Below, piece after piece: positions 1 through 8,557 of a stretch of DNA of 64,000 bases. This DNA is from Streptomyces diastaticus subsp. diastaticus (GTDB taxonomy: Bacteria > Actinomycetota > Actinomycetes > Streptomycetales > Streptomycetaceae). Under the pieces are notes generated by a model, which saw only the letters and a list, made by a program, of their open reading frames with translations, did not search any database and was not told where the DNA came from. The DNA lies in the NCBI RefSeq assembly GCF_011170125.1, contig NZ_BLLN01000001.1, positions 1 to 64,000 on the forward strand, given 5' to 3'. Positions within the stretch are counted from its first letter, which is position 1; the number at the start of each line of letters is the position of its first letter. The translations under genes and the position numbers were made by a program.

Positions 1-405
1 GATAAGGCGCGTCGGCCGGAGCGCGGTGTCGGAGGCGGCCTCTGCGGATGCGTCGTTTCCCGTGCCGGGCGCCGCTTGTCGCCTCGGCCCGGGGATCTCG
101 GGGGCGGCCGGGGTGGCGGCTCGGGTCGGGGCGGGTGGTTCCGGGGCCGGGCGGGGGTGGCGTCGGGACAGCTCGGCCAGTTCCCGCAGGGCCAGCAGTC
201 GCGCGGGCGGTTCACCGGCGAGGGCACAGAGTTCGCCGACCAGTTCCGGCGGCGGGATGAGGACGCCGCCGAGATAGCGCTGCCAGGACGACTTGCTGGC
301 GGTGGTGCGGGCGGCGAGCCCGGCCAGACTCAGTCCGGTGGCGGCGCGCAGGGCGGCCAGCTCGCGGGCGAGGTGGGCGCATTCCAGGGACGGCTCGCCG
401 GTCAC
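1..405 (-). CDS. XRE-family helix-turn-helix protein (3' end outside window)
   Basis: This frame stays open from a GTG at 405 to the left edge, so only the first 135 codons are present. The first 75 residues form an XRE-type helix-turn-helix, with TGLSLAGLAARTTASKSSW and then QRYLGG, closely matching the corresponding part of the next gene upstream. After the DNA-binding domain the chain becomes Pro/Ala/Arg-rich, as in linkers that lead to a membrane or effector domain. The GTG start overlaps the stop of the upstream gene in a GTGA arrangement, so the two are probably translationally coupled. The two neighbours look like a diverged tandem duplication. Target DNA and partner are unknown. Confidence 0.75.
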   Translation of the reverse strand, partial: MTGEPSLECAHLARELAALRAATGLSLAGLAARTTASKSSWQRYLGGVLIPPPELVGELCALAGEPPARLLALRELAELSRRHPRPAPEPPAPTRAATPAAPEIPGPRRQAAPGTGNDASAEAASDTALRPTRLI

Positions 406-1406
406 CGTCGCAGCACCTCCCAGGTGTGCGGGCCCATGATCCCGTCGACGACCAGCCCTTCCTTGTCCTGAAGGCGTTTGACGGCCCGTTCGGTGGCCGC
501 CCCGTAGGCCCCGTCGACGCTGCCGATGCGGTACCCGCGGTGTTCCAGCAGGCACTGCGCCTCGACCACGTCCCAGGTGGTGGAGATCTGCTGGAGCAGG
601 GCCTCGGTGGTGTCGCTGTGCCCCGCGTACAGGCGGCCCTCGAAGCGGTGGATGTCGCACGGGTGGGTGCGGCCCGGCTCGAAGGTGAACTCCTCGGCGG
701 CCACCCGGCGGTGCTGCTCCTCGTCGGCCTCGGCGGCGCCCGTCCCGGGCAGGACGAGGCCGAAGACGACGGCCAGCGCGCCGGCCACGACGACCAGGGC
801 GGTGCCGGCGACCAGCAGGCCGCGGCGGGCGGGCCGTCGCGGGGCGGACTTCGCGGGAGCGGCTGAGCCGCCGATGACCACGGTGTCGCCGCGCCCCTGG
901 CCGGCGGGCTCCTCCGGTACGCCCGGGGCGCCCGGCTCGCCGGGCCCGGCGGCTTCGGCCTCGGGAGCCACCTCGGGGCCGGCAACGTTCCCGGATGCGG
1001 TTACGGACGCGGACGCGGACCCTGCCGGCGCGCGCTTCCCCGGGACCGGCTCCGCGGGCACGTCGGCCCGACCGGCCGCAACGGTGCCCGCCTCCGCCGG
1101 CCCAGCGGCCTTGGCCGGAGCGGTCGCCCTCGGCGGAGGTGCCGTCCAGGTCTGGGCGGCGAGGGTGTGCAGGGCGAGCATGCGGTCCGGGTCGGCGCCC
1201 GCGAGGGCGGCGAGTTCGGCGACGGCGTCGGACGGCGGGAGCTTACGGCCGTTCAGGTACCGCTCCCACGAGGAACGGCTGTAACTCGTCCTCGTGGCCA
1301 GGGCCGTGAAACTGAGCCCGGTGGCGTCCTTGAGCCTCCTCAGCCTGTCCACCAGCCGCCTGGCCTGTGGATCGAGGTGTTCCGGAAGCGTCTTCCACGG
1401 CGCCAT
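402..1406 (-). CDS. Membrane-anchored XRE regulator with peptidoglycan-binding domain
   Basis: The 334-residue product has three parts. Residues about 20-70 are an XRE helix-turn-helix (TGLSFTALATRTSYSRSSW). Residues 90-195 are a low-complexity Ala/Pro/Glu linker. A single membrane helix lies at about 196-219, followed by an outside part whose last 70 residues match the peptidoglycan_binding_1 fold (SVDGAYGAATERAVKRLQ, then DGIMGPHTWEVL). The start at MAPWK was preferred over an upstream in-frame start because the residues before it do not look like protein. The layout suggests a cell-wall-facing sensor tied to a cytoplasmic DNA-binding domain; that role is inference. It overlaps the following XRE gene by 4 bp. 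Confidence 0.85.
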   Translation of the reverse strand: MAPWKTLPEHLDPQARRLVDRLRRLKDATGLSFTALATRTSYSRSSWERYLNGRKLPPSDAVAELAALAGADPDRMLALHTLAAQTWTAPPPRATAPAKAAGPAEAGTVAAGRADVPAEPVPGKRAPAGSASASVTASGNVAGPEVAPEAEAAGPGEPGAPGVPEEPAGQGRGDTVVIGGSAAPAKSAPRRPARRGLLVAGTALVVVAGALAVVFGLVLPGTGAAEADEEQHRRVAAEEFTFEPGRTHPCDIHRFEGRLYAGHSDTTEALLQQISTTWDVVEAQCLLEHRGYRIGSVDGAYGAATERAVKRLQDKEGLVVDGIMGPHTWEVLRR

Positions 1407-1901
1407 GCTGTGTGTCCTCCCCCACTCGCCCCGGCTCCGGTGGCCCCCAGCATGCTCTCCTGGGCGGGAAAACTCCCTGGTCAGAGCCTGGGACGACCCA
1501 GAATACCGCCAAGTCGCCCGGCCAGGTGGCGGCGATCGGCCGCCCCTCGCCAAGCTGGGGCCCGTCACTCAGCGCCACCCCGCGCTCCCCGGTCCCTCCG
1601 GACCGGCGGTCCGGGCGGCCGCGAGGACGGCGTCACCAGCGCCTTCCGGGCCGGCACGGGGGTCCGGCCGGGAAGGCGCTGCACGCCTCTCCGCGCACCC
1701 CGCCCCGTACCGGTGAGCCTCCGGATGCCGCGTGGCCGTCGGCCCCGGACCGCCCCGGACATCGTACGAACTGTCAGCCGCTCCCTCACTGTGCTGTCCA
1801 CCGCCCCTGCGTGGCCCGGCCGGGCGGCACCCGGTCGGCCCTGCCGTGGGGCGCGTCGCGGGGCCGGTCGGGGTGCGTTGCCTATCGTCGGGGCGGTCCG
1901 G
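1407..1901. other. Intergenic region between divergent genes
   Basis: This stretch separates the divergent XRE gene and lipoprotein hydrolase. It must hold promoters for both, but I see no convincing -35/-10 pair and no reading frame with protein-like composition. An open frame of the hydrolase extends backwards through it, but the extra residues are Arg/Pro-rich translation of non-coding DNA. Confidence 0.5.
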
Positions 1902-3476
1902 GTGTCGACGGCTGGAGGTGTGGTGGGCGGCGGACGGTCCCGGGCGGTGCGGGGCCTGGCCGCGGTGCTGCTCGGCGGGGTGCTGGCGGGCGGGTGCGCG
2001 GGCGGCGGCGGGCAGCCGGTGGCGGTGGGGACCGGTGCCGGGGAACGGGCCGGCGCGTTGGTGTGGGGCACCTGCCCCGAGCCGAGCGAGGCCGAGGCGC
2101 AGGTGTGGGGCGCGGCGGAGCACCGTCCGGCGTACGCCCGGCACGCGGGGCGGCTGCGGTGCGGCACGCTGACAGTGCCGGTGGACTGGTCGGCGCCGGA
2201 GGGACGGCGGTTCGGGCTCGCGGTGGCGGTGCTGCCGTCCACCGGCGGCGGCCGGGCCGAACCGCTGGCGCTCAACCCGGGCGGTCCCGGGGTCTCCGGG
2301 CGGCTGATGCCGGTGGGCGTGGCGGGCGGCGGCGCCCGTGGGCTGCTGGACCGGTACGACCTGGTGGGCCTGGACGTGCGCGGCACCGGCCGCTCGCGTC
2401 CCGCGGTCTGTCCGGCCGCCGAGTCCCTGGACGCCGGTCCGCCGTCCGCCGCCCCCTCGCGCCGGTCCGCCCGCGCCCACTGGGATCGGCTGGCGCGCGC
2501 CCACGCCGCGTGCGCGGAGGCCGACCCGGCCTGGGTCGCCTCCCTGACCACCGCCGACGCCGCCCGCGACCTGGAGGCGCTGCGTGCGGCGCTGGGCGCG
2601 CCCCGGCTGCACTACTACGGGGTGTCGTGGGGGACGAGCCTCGGCGTCACGTACCGCACGCTGTTCCCGGGCCGGTCCGGCCGGATGCTGCTGGAGTCGG
2701 TGGTGGCGCCCGACCCGGATCTGCGGGGACTGCTGGACGGGGTGACGCGGGCGCGGGAGCAGCGGTTCGAACGGTTCGCGGCGTGGCTCGCGGACCGCTC
2801 CGCCCGCTACCGGCTCGGCACGGACGCCGAGGCGGTACGCACCAGGCTGCTCGCCCTGCGCGACCGGCTGACGGAGCGTCCGCTGCGGACGCCCTCGGGA
2901 ACGTACGGGTCGGCGGAGACCGAGCAGTATCTGGACGCCGAGCCGGCCGACCGGGCGGGGGCGGCGGCCGCGCTGGCGGCGCTGGCCCGGGGACGGGCGC
3001 CGGACGGGGGCGGGGACGGGAAGGCGCGGGTCGCGGCGCCGCCGCTGGTGGCGCCGTTCGCCGGGACCGCGCTGCTCTGCTCGCAGGTGACCCATGCGGG
3101 GTCGTTCGCGGAGCAGTGGGCGGCCTACGGTGAACGGCGGACCACCTACCCGGTGCTGGGAGGGTCCCGTCCGATGTTCCCCGGCAGTGGTCAGGTGCCG
3201 GGCACCAGCACCTGCGCGGGCCTGCCCGCGCCGGACCGGCCACCGGTCGAGCCCGGCCGCGCCGGCGGCCCTCTGCTGCTGGTGGCCCACCGGGACGAGG
3301 TGGTGACACCGCTGCCGTGGGCGCGGGCGATGCGGGCCCGCACCGGAGGCTCCCTGCTTGTGGTGGCCGACGGCGAGCACGCCACCGTGACGGGCGGGGC
3401 CTGTGCGGGCCGGGTCACGGCGTTCTTCACCAGGCCGGAGGAGACGCCGGCACGGGAGGCGGTGTGCGAGCCCTGA
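1902..3476 (+). CDS. Secreted lipoprotein alpha/beta hydrolase, tripeptidyl aminopeptidase-like
   Basis: With a GTG start at 1902 the product is 524 residues. It opens with a short basic stretch, a hydrophobic helix and a lipobox-like VLAGGC (Cys32), so it is probably a lipoprotein on the outer face of the membrane. The nucleophile elbow GVSWG (Ser242) and the oxyanion region LALNPGGPGVSG place it in the alpha/beta hydrolases with a C-terminal TAP-like region; the C-terminal HRDEVVTP and GEHATV segments supply candidate Asp and His. Related actinomycete enzymes release tripeptides from protein N-termini. In-frame GTG codons at 1920 and 1923 are alternative starts, although GGAGG at 1914-1918 is too close to use them well. 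Substrate is not shown by sequence. Confidence 0.85.
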   Translation: MSTAGGVVGGGRSRAVRGLAAVLLGGVLAGGCAGGGGQPVAVGTGAGERAGALVWGTCPEPSEAEAQVWGAAEHRPAYARHAGRLRCGTLTVPVDWSAPEGRRFGLAVAVLPSTGGGRAEPLALNPGGPGVSGRLMPVGVAGGGARGLLDRYDLVGLDVRGTGRSRPAVCPAAESLDAGPPSAAPSRRSARAHWDRLARAHAACAEADPAWVASLTTADAARDLEALRAALGAPRLHYYGVSWGTSLGVTYRTLFPGRSGRMLLESVVAPDPDLRGLLDGVTRAREQRFERFAAWLADRSARYRLGTDAEAVRTRLLALRDRLTERPLRTPSGTYGSAETEQYLDAEPADRAGAAAALAALARGRAPDGGGDGKARVAAPPLVAPFAGTALLCSQVTHAGSFAEQWAAYGERRTTYPVLGGSRPMFPGSGQVPGTSTCAGLPAPDRPPVEPGRAGGPLLLVAHRDEVVTPLPWARAMRARTGGSLLVVADGEHATVTGGACAGRVTAFFTRPEETPAREAVCEP

Positions 3477-3876
3477 CGCCGGGGCGGCCTCGCGGCCACT
3501 CACTCCGTGCGCGGAGGCGGAGACCTGGGTGGGGCTCGGGGAGCCGACCGCGCGGAGGGGTTCTGTGGTGGGCGGGGACGACGCGGGCAGGGGTGCCGCC
3601 GGTGAGCGGCACGGCGCCGGGCGGGACCGTGGTCCGCCCGCTGGTGCAGGCGGGGCGCATCGACGCGCCGGCGCCGGAGGCCCGGCCGGGCCACGCGGCC
3701 GGCGCGTGTGCCCTGTTCGCCTCCTCGGTCGAGGCCGCCGGCACCGGCTGCGGGGACCAGCACGGCGTCGTCGTGCGGAGCCACCATCTGGCGGACGCCG
3801 GCGGGCCTGCGGCGACCACGACGAGGCGAAGCGGCTCCAGGACGGGGCCGCGGCTGGCCCGGAGACGGGTGACGGA

Positions 3877-3918
3877 CGACGGGCGACGGGCGACGGGCGA
3901 CGGGCGACGGGCGACGGG
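3877..3918. repeat. Heptanucleotide tandem repeat (CGACGGG x6)
   Basis: Six perfect head-to-tail copies of CGACGGG run through this interval, and degenerate copies continue to about 3965. The unit is not a multiple of three, so copy-number change would shift any frame across it. It sits in the gene-poor stretch and has no obvious regulatory partner. Confidence 0.9.
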
Positions 3919-4033
3919 CCGGGCAACGGGCGAGCGCGACGGGCGACGCGGGCGACACGGGTGACGTGACGACGGTCCCGGCTGAAGCTGGTGACCGGCC
4001 CGGGTGCACGCGGACGCCGGGGAGACGGGACAG

Positions 4034-4084
4034 GCCCTCGCCCTCGCCCTCGCCCTCGCCCTCGCCCTCGCCCTCGCCCTCGCC
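4034..4084. repeat. Hexanucleotide tandem repeat (GCCCTC, about 8.5 copies)
   Basis: Eight full copies and one partial copy of GCCCTC follow each other without mismatch. Read in one plus frame they encode alternating Leu-Ala. It is the second short tandem repeat within 200 bp, pointing to replication slippage in non-selected DNA. Confidence 0.9.
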
Positions 4085-4822
4085 ACCGACGCCGTCGAGC
4101 AGGCCGAGGAGGAGCGGCCGCCGGCCAAGGTCCCTCAGGTGCTGGAACTGCTCGCGGCTCTCGCCGACCGGACGGGGCCGCCGCCCCGGCCGAGAGCTGC
4201 GAGCGGCGCCTTGCCGGGCTACGAGGGCCGGGCGAGCGGTCCGGAGGGACGAGTGGACCCCGGAGGCGTTCCGGCGACTGCCGTCATCGAGCATGGTGAG
4301 CGCGGCACCGGACGCCGGCCGCTGCCTGGTACGGCTGCGCGACGGGGGCGCGGGAGGCGGTGGCGGAGCGGCCTTGGGCACCGCCCTGGCCCGGCCCGAA
4401 CCGGTGGTCGCCGCCTATGCCGTGCCGCCTCGGGGTGCCGACGGGGCCCCGCGTCGGCACCCCGCGTCGGGGCAGCCGCTGGTGGTCCGTACGGGGCGGC
4501 GTCTGCGCCGGGACTCCTGCCGGGGCGGGGTCCGGGGACGGCTGAGTCGCCGGGCGGGGTCGACGGCGGGGGCCGCCGGGCCGGGCGGGAGCTGTTCAGG
4601 GAACTGAAACCTGAGGGCAACGCGCTCGGCACCTGTTGCATCTATCCTTGTATGCAACGCCCTCCGGTCGCCGCCGCCCGGGGGATGCCTCCAGCGCCGC
4701 CCGGGTCCTGTCCGGCCCCGTGGCCGCGTGCCCTCCCCGGTGAGTGAGCCCGGGGGACGGGCCACCCCGCGCGGAGGCGGTCGAGTCGGTGCCGAGCAGG
4801 CCGGAGGAGGGGTGTCGAGCAA

Positions 4823-6601
4823 GTGGTGAGCGGAAGGACGTGGATGCGCGAGCCCGGTGGGCCGGGATCTGCGGGAGTGCGTGTGAGCACGCTGCGCCGC
4901 GTCGTGCCCGGGTGGCTCGGGCGGTCGTTGCGCGCCGCGCGGGCGCCGTTCCCGCGGGCCGCCGCGGTGCGCGGGGCGCTGGCCGTCTCGCTGCCGCTCA
5001 TGGTGGGGCTGCTGCTCGGCCAGCCCGTGGCCGGGGTCGTCGTCGGGCTCGGCGGACTGTGGGCGGTCGGCCAGGACAGTGCCGCCCCCTACAAGGCGCG
5101 GGCGCTGCGGATCGCGGCGCTCGGCGGGTCGGCCGCGGTCGGGCTGCTGGCCGGGGCGACGGCCCTGCGGTACGGCGACACGGTGGGGATCGCGGCGCTG
5201 CTGGCGGTGGCGGGGCTGGTGTCGGGGTGGGTGAGCGTCGGAGGGCCGCTCGCCTCGGTGGCGGGGATGCACCTGCTGCTGGGGGCGACCGTCGGCACCG
5301 GCATCCCCGTCCCCGGCCCCTGGTGGGCGGGGCCGCTGGAACTGCTGGGCGGCGCCCTGTTCGCGCTGGCGCTGACCTGCCTGCCCTGGCTCTGGCGGCG
5401 CCACAGCCCCGAGCGGGAGGCGGTCATCGCCGTCTTCGACGCGGCCGAGCGGGCCCTGTCGCGGGCCGGCACTCCGGGCGCGACCGAGGCGCGGGCCCGT
5501 ATGACACTGGCGCTCAACACGGCGCAGGACCTGCTCGCCGTGCACAGCTCCCGCAAGCACGCCGAGCGGGAGACGCCCGTCGGCGGGCTGATCGCGGCGT
5601 TCCGGGCCGCCGTCCACCTGGTCGAGGCGGTCACCGCGCTCATGGTGGAGGGCCGCCCGCTGCCGCCCGCGGTGCTCCGGGTGCCCTCGCTGCTGGCCGC
5701 CCGGGTGGTCCCGCCGGTACGCGCCGGTCGCCCGGCGCCGGACGGCGCGACCGGGCACGGCCCGGAGCCGGAGCCGCCGTTCGCCGCCGACACGCCGGGG
5801 CTGCGGGCGCTGGCCGAGGTGTACCGGGCGCCGGGCCGCTCGCTGACGCTGCTGCCCGACCCGCCCGCCTACGACGGTCCGCGGCTCGCCGACCGGCTGC
5901 GGTTCGCCCTGCTGCTGGGCGGGTGCACGCTGGCCGCGGTCGTCGTGGCGCAGCTTCTGCACGGGCCGCGCGGCTACTGGCTGCCGATGACCGTGGCCTT
6001 CCTGTACAAGCCGGACCTCGGGCCGGTCTTCGGTCGGGCCCTCAACCGCTGCCTCGGCACGGTGGCCGGGGTCGGCATGGTGGCGCTGGTGGCGTGGCTG
6101 GTGACCGACCAGTGGGCGCAGACGCTGGTGGCGGCGGCCTTCGGCGCGGTGATGGCGGCGGGCGTGCGCTACCACTACGCGCTCTCCACCTTCGGCCTGA
6201 CCGTGATCGTCTTCGTCTTCATCGACTTCCTCGGCGACGACCGGCAGCTCCTGCCCTCCCGGGTCCTGGAGACGGTGATCGCCGCGGCCCTGGTCCTCAC
6301 CGCGCACTTCCTGACCCGCCCCGACTCGTGGCGGGTGCGGGCCGAACTGCGCGTCGCCGCCGCCGACCGCGCCTGGCGCCGCTACGACCGGCGGGCCCCG
6401 GCCGCCTCCCCCGACGAGCGGCACGAGCTGCGCCGTACCGCCTACCGCCGGCTCGCCGAGGCCCGCCAGGCGCTGGAGACCGCCGGCGCCGAACCGCACC
6501 GGGATCCCGAGCGCTTCCCGGTGCTGGAGCGCCGGGTGGCCCGCGCCGAGGAGGGGTGCGACGCGGTCACGGCCTACGTGGTGGCCGGCGGGCGGCGCTG
6601 A
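4823..6601 (+). CDS. FUSC-family membrane protein
   Basis: The 592-residue product has two blocks of membrane helices. The first is at about residues 48-190 (RGALAVSLPLMVGLLLGQPV onward) and the second at about 360-500, separated and followed by hydrophilic helical regions. The second block carries YWLPMTVAFLYKPDLG and the NRCLGTVAGVG segment typical of the FUSC/aromatic-acid-exporter-like family. Such proteins are thought to move small organic acids or act as envelope transporters; the substrate here is unknown. GTG at 4823 is preferred because GGAGGAGG lies 12 nt upstream; GTG at 4883 (VSTLRRVV) is a possible shorter start. It stands alone on the plus strand. Confidence 0.85.
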   Translation: MVSGRTWMREPGGPGSAGVRVSTLRRVVPGWLGRSLRAARAPFPRAAAVRGALAVSLPLMVGLLLGQPVAGVVVGLGGLWAVGQDSAAPYKARALRIAALGGSAAVGLLAGATALRYGDTVGIAALLAVAGLVSGWVSVGGPLASVAGMHLLLGATVGTGIPVPGPWWAGPLELLGGALFALALTCLPWLWRRHSPEREAVIAVFDAAERALSRAGTPGATEARARMTLALNTAQDLLAVHSSRKHAERETPVGGLIAAFRAAVHLVEAVTALMVEGRPLPPAVLRVPSLLAARVVPPVRAGRPAPDGATGHGPEPEPPFAADTPGLRALAEVYRAPGRSLTLLPDPPAYDGPRLADRLRFALLLGGCTLAAVVVAQLLHGPRGYWLPMTVAFLYKPDLGPVFGRALNRCLGTVAGVGMVALVAWLVTDQWAQTLVAAAFGAVMAAGVRYHYALSTFGLTVIVFVFIDFLGDDRQLLPSRVLETVIAAALVLTAHFLTRPDSWRVRAELRVAAADRAWRRYDRRAPAASPDERHELRRTAYRRLAEARQALETAGAEPHRDPERFPVLERRVARAEEGCDAVTAYVVAGGRR

Positions 6602-6644
6602 GCCGGGAGCCGGAGCCGGAGCCGGGGCCGGAGCCGCGCAAGGG

Positions 6645-7382
6645 CTACCCGGAGTGCTTGCGCGAGGCCGACTTCCACACCCGGGCACCGAGGAGGCCGC
6701 CGGCGGCCAGGCCGACGAGGGCTCCCGCCAGGGTCTCGCCGTCCGTCGAACCGGTACCCGAGGCCCCGAGCCGGACCATGACCACGGCCACGAGCACGCT
6801 CGCCACGAGCGTCACGCAGAGCCGCGGAGCGAAGTAGACCCGCCGCCGGGGAGGCGCGGGAGGCCGGGACAACCGGGCCGCGGGGCCGGTGACGGCGGCC
6901 TCGGGCCGCTTGAAGTACGCGAAGGGACCCCAGACGCCGCAGGGCTCCCAGCCCTCGGTGGCGAGCCGGCCGGTGAGCCGCTCACGCTCGCGCGGCCCGG
7001 CCGCCTCGCGGCGGTAGGCCCATCGCAGGGGGTGCTGCCGGTCGCGGCGGCAGACGAAGCGGCCGAGGCGGTCGAGGCGTTCCACCTCCCACCCCTGGCC
7101 ACCGAACCGTTCCAGCAGTCGCACCTCCTGGAGCGCGTCGGCGGTCCACACCCAGGTCTCCGCCCCGGCTTCCGGTCCGTCCGCGGCGTCCGCGCTCTGC
7201 CGGTCGGTCAGGCGGTCGGCCAGTTCCCCGGCCGGGCCGAACTCCTCCACCAGCGGGCTGCGGGCCTCCACCGCGTACGCGGCCAGCTCCCGCACGAGGG
7301 CGTCGACGCGGGCCGGCGGCATGTCCCGCTCGCGCAGCAGCGCGGACAGCTCCTCGAAGTACGCGGTCCTCTCCCTGCTCAT
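6645..7382 (-). CDS. HAAS/DUF2812-type membrane protein, PadR partner
   Basis: The 245-residue product starts with a helical HAAS/DUF1700-like region (YFEELSALLRERDMPPAR, about residues 8-60). A DUF2812-like part follows, with the paired motifs GWEVERL...RFVCRR and GWEPCGVWGPFAYFKRP (about 95-165). One or two membrane helices lie near the C terminus (LCVTLVASVLVAVVMV and AGALVGLAAGGLLGARVW). The ATG overlaps the PadR stop by 4 bp, so the pair is translationally coupled. Genes of this layout are often cotranscribed with PadR and thought to act with it in envelope-stress circuits; the actual function is not known. Confidence 0.8.
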   Translation of the reverse strand: MSRERTAYFEELSALLRERDMPPARVDALVRELAAYAVEARSPLVEEFGPAGELADRLTDRQSADAADGPEAGAETWVWTADALQEVRLLERFGGQGWEVERLDRLGRFVCRRDRQHPLRWAYRREAAGPRERERLTGRLATEGWEPCGVWGPFAYFKRPEAAVTGPAARLSRPPAPPRRRVYFAPRLCVTLVASVLVAVVMVRLGASGTGSTDGETLAGALVGLAAGGLLGARVWKSASRKHSG

Positions 7383-7720
7383 ACGTCCTTCTCCCCCCGG
7401 ACCAGCGCGTCCTCGACGGCGCGGTGGAACGCCCGCCACGCCGCGCCCTGCTCCTTGAGGCCCCGGCGGCCTTCCGGGGTCAACCGGTAGTAGCGCCGCC
7501 CCGGGCCGCGCTCGGCGGCCCGGAACTCCGCCCGTACGAGACCGGCCTCCTCCAGCCGGTTGAGTACGGGGTAGAGCGTGCCGCCCTTGATCTGGCCGAG
7601 GCCGGCCTCGTCGAGGCGCTTGGCGATCTCGTAGCCGTAGCTCTCGCCGTCCGTCAGGCAGGACAGCACCAGCAGATCGAGCACGCCTCTGAGCCAGCTG
7701 GCCCTCCTGTCCGTCACCAT
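7379..7720 (-). CDS. PadR-family transcriptional regulator
   Basis: This compact 113-residue protein is almost entirely a PadR winged helix: LDLLVLSCLTDGESYGYEI, the strand KGGTLYPVLNRLEEAGLV, and the wing GRRYYRLTPEGRRGL. PadR proteins of this size dimerise through a short C-terminal helix and usually repress their own operon. A palindromic operator lies 20 bp upstream. No clear ribosome-binding site precedes the ATG. TATCTC lies so close upstream that a leaderless start at ATG 7720 or GTG 7717 is possible. The gene is the first of a two-gene operon with the HAAS/DUF2812 gene. Confidence 0.93.
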   Translation of the reverse strand: MVTDRRASWLRGVLDLLVLSCLTDGESYGYEIAKRLDEAGLGQIKGGTLYPVLNRLEEAGLVRAEFRAAERGPGRRYYRLTPEGRRGLKEQGAAWRAFHRAVEDALVRGEKDV

Positions 7721-7739
7721 GGGGAGATAGGACCACGAG

Positions 7740-7760
7740 CTAGGTAGGAACGCAACCTAG
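7740..7760. promoter_or_regulatory. Palindromic operator upstream of padR
   Basis: The arms CTAGGT (7740-7745) and ACCTAG (7755-7760) are perfect inverted repeats separated by 9 bp. The centre-to-centre spacing, the AT content unusual for this genome, and the position just upstream of padR fit autorepression by the PadR protein. Binding is inferred, not shown. Confidence 0.75.
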
Positions 7761-7798
7761 ATAGCCATGGGGAATTCGCCCCGCTCCGAGGGGCGGGG

Positions 7799-8458
7799 TC
7801 AGCCGACCCGGTCCGGGAGGTCCAGTTCCGTACCGTCCACCCCGGCGCGGCGCAGGATGGAGCCGATGTGCCGGTGCAGGAGTTCCTTGGCGGCCGGCGC
7901 GTCGCCGTCCTGGAGGGCACGGGCCAGTGCCAGGTGTTCGGCGGTGTCCTCGGCGACCTCCTGGCGGCCGGCGAGTGCGGCGGCGGTGAACCGCTGGTGC
8001 TGGTGCCAGAGGGTGGCGAAGAGGCCGGTCACGGTGCGGTTGCCCGCGGCGGCGACCAGCGCCGCGTGGTAGGCGCGCCCGGCGTCGCGGGCCTCGCGCG
8101 GGGTGGCGGCGGGCCCGCAGCGGGCGGCCAGGTCGGCACCGACGCGGCGCAGCGCCTCGTGGCCGCGCGCGGCGAGGGTGTCGAGGGCGAAGCTCTCCAG
8201 GAGCAGGCGGGCCTGCATGATGTCGCGCCCCTCGCCGACGGAGACGGGGACGACGAGGGCGCCCCGCTTGGGGTACAGCTCCAGGAAGCCGTCGGAGCGC
8301 AGCCTCAGGAACGCCTCGCGGACCGGAGTGCGGGACACGCCCAGCTCGGTGGCGACCTGTCCTTCGGTGAGGAGTTCACCGCTGCCGTAGGTGCCGTCGA
8401 GGATGAGGTCCTTCACGTGCTCGTAGGCGCGCTCGGCGGTCGGTGTCGCGTGTCCCAT
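7799..8458 (-). CDS. GntR-family (FadR subfamily, FCD domain) regulator
   Basis: The 219-residue product has an N-terminal winged helix (TEGQVATELGVSRTPVREAF, about residues 32-51) and an all-helical FCD effector domain. The effector domain carries the expected metal-ligand pattern: RLLLESFALD, then AAGNRTV, then HLALARAL and LLHRHIGSI. This subfamily senses small carboxylic acids or sugar acids. The gene is monocistronic between convergent-type boundaries: padR lies beyond its 3' end and a strong terminator sits before its 5' flank. The metabolite is unknown; it is not adjacent to the inositol operon, so a link is speculation. Confidence 0.92.
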   Translation of the reverse strand: MGHATPTAERAYEHVKDLILDGTYGSGELLTEGQVATELGVSRTPVREAFLRLRSDGFLELYPKRGALVVPVSVGEGRDIMQARLLLESFALDTLAARGHEALRRVGADLAARCGPAATPREARDAGRAYHAALVAAAGNRTVTGLFATLWHQHQRFTAAALAGRQEVAEDTAEHLALARALQDGDAPAAKELLHRHIGSILRRAGVDGTELDLPDRVG

Positions 8459-8491
8459 GCGGCCATTATCCGGTCGGCACCGCGGGGGGAG

Positions 8492-8543
8492 GGCGCCGGC
8501 CGCCCCCGTCCCCGGTATCTCCGGGGGAGGGGCGGCCGGCGCC
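8492..8543. terminator. Strong hairpin terminator of the ABC operon
   Basis: A left arm at 8492-8515 and right arm at 8521-8543 pair over about 22 positions with one bulge around a TATCT loop; the outer 15 bp are perfect. It lies 14 bp beyond the stop of the ABC permease gene on the minus strand and isolates that operon from the gntR gene. Confidence 0.8.
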
Positions 8544-8557
8544 TGGCGGTCCGGGGG

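Larger units (their letters stand above)
3477..4822. other. Gene-poor stretch with tandem repeats, possibly decayed coding DNA
   Basis: About 1.35 kb lies between the hydrolase and the FUSC gene with no convincing gene. Several frames are open simply because of high GC. Short islands look protein-like, for example VEQAEEERPPAKVPQVLELL around 4095-4150 in one frame and VRPLVQAGRIDAPAPE around 3630-3680 in another, but they lie in different frames and are interrupted by two tandem-repeat tracts. This would fit one or more decayed genes, but I cannot name a family. A strong GGAGGAGG at 4803-4810 belongs to the next gene. Confidence 0.5.

Noticed and set aside
1167..1901. N-terminal extension of the lipoprotein hydrolase frame
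   Set aside because: The extra residues are Arg/Pro-rich shadow translation and would place the lipobox signal in the middle of the protein.
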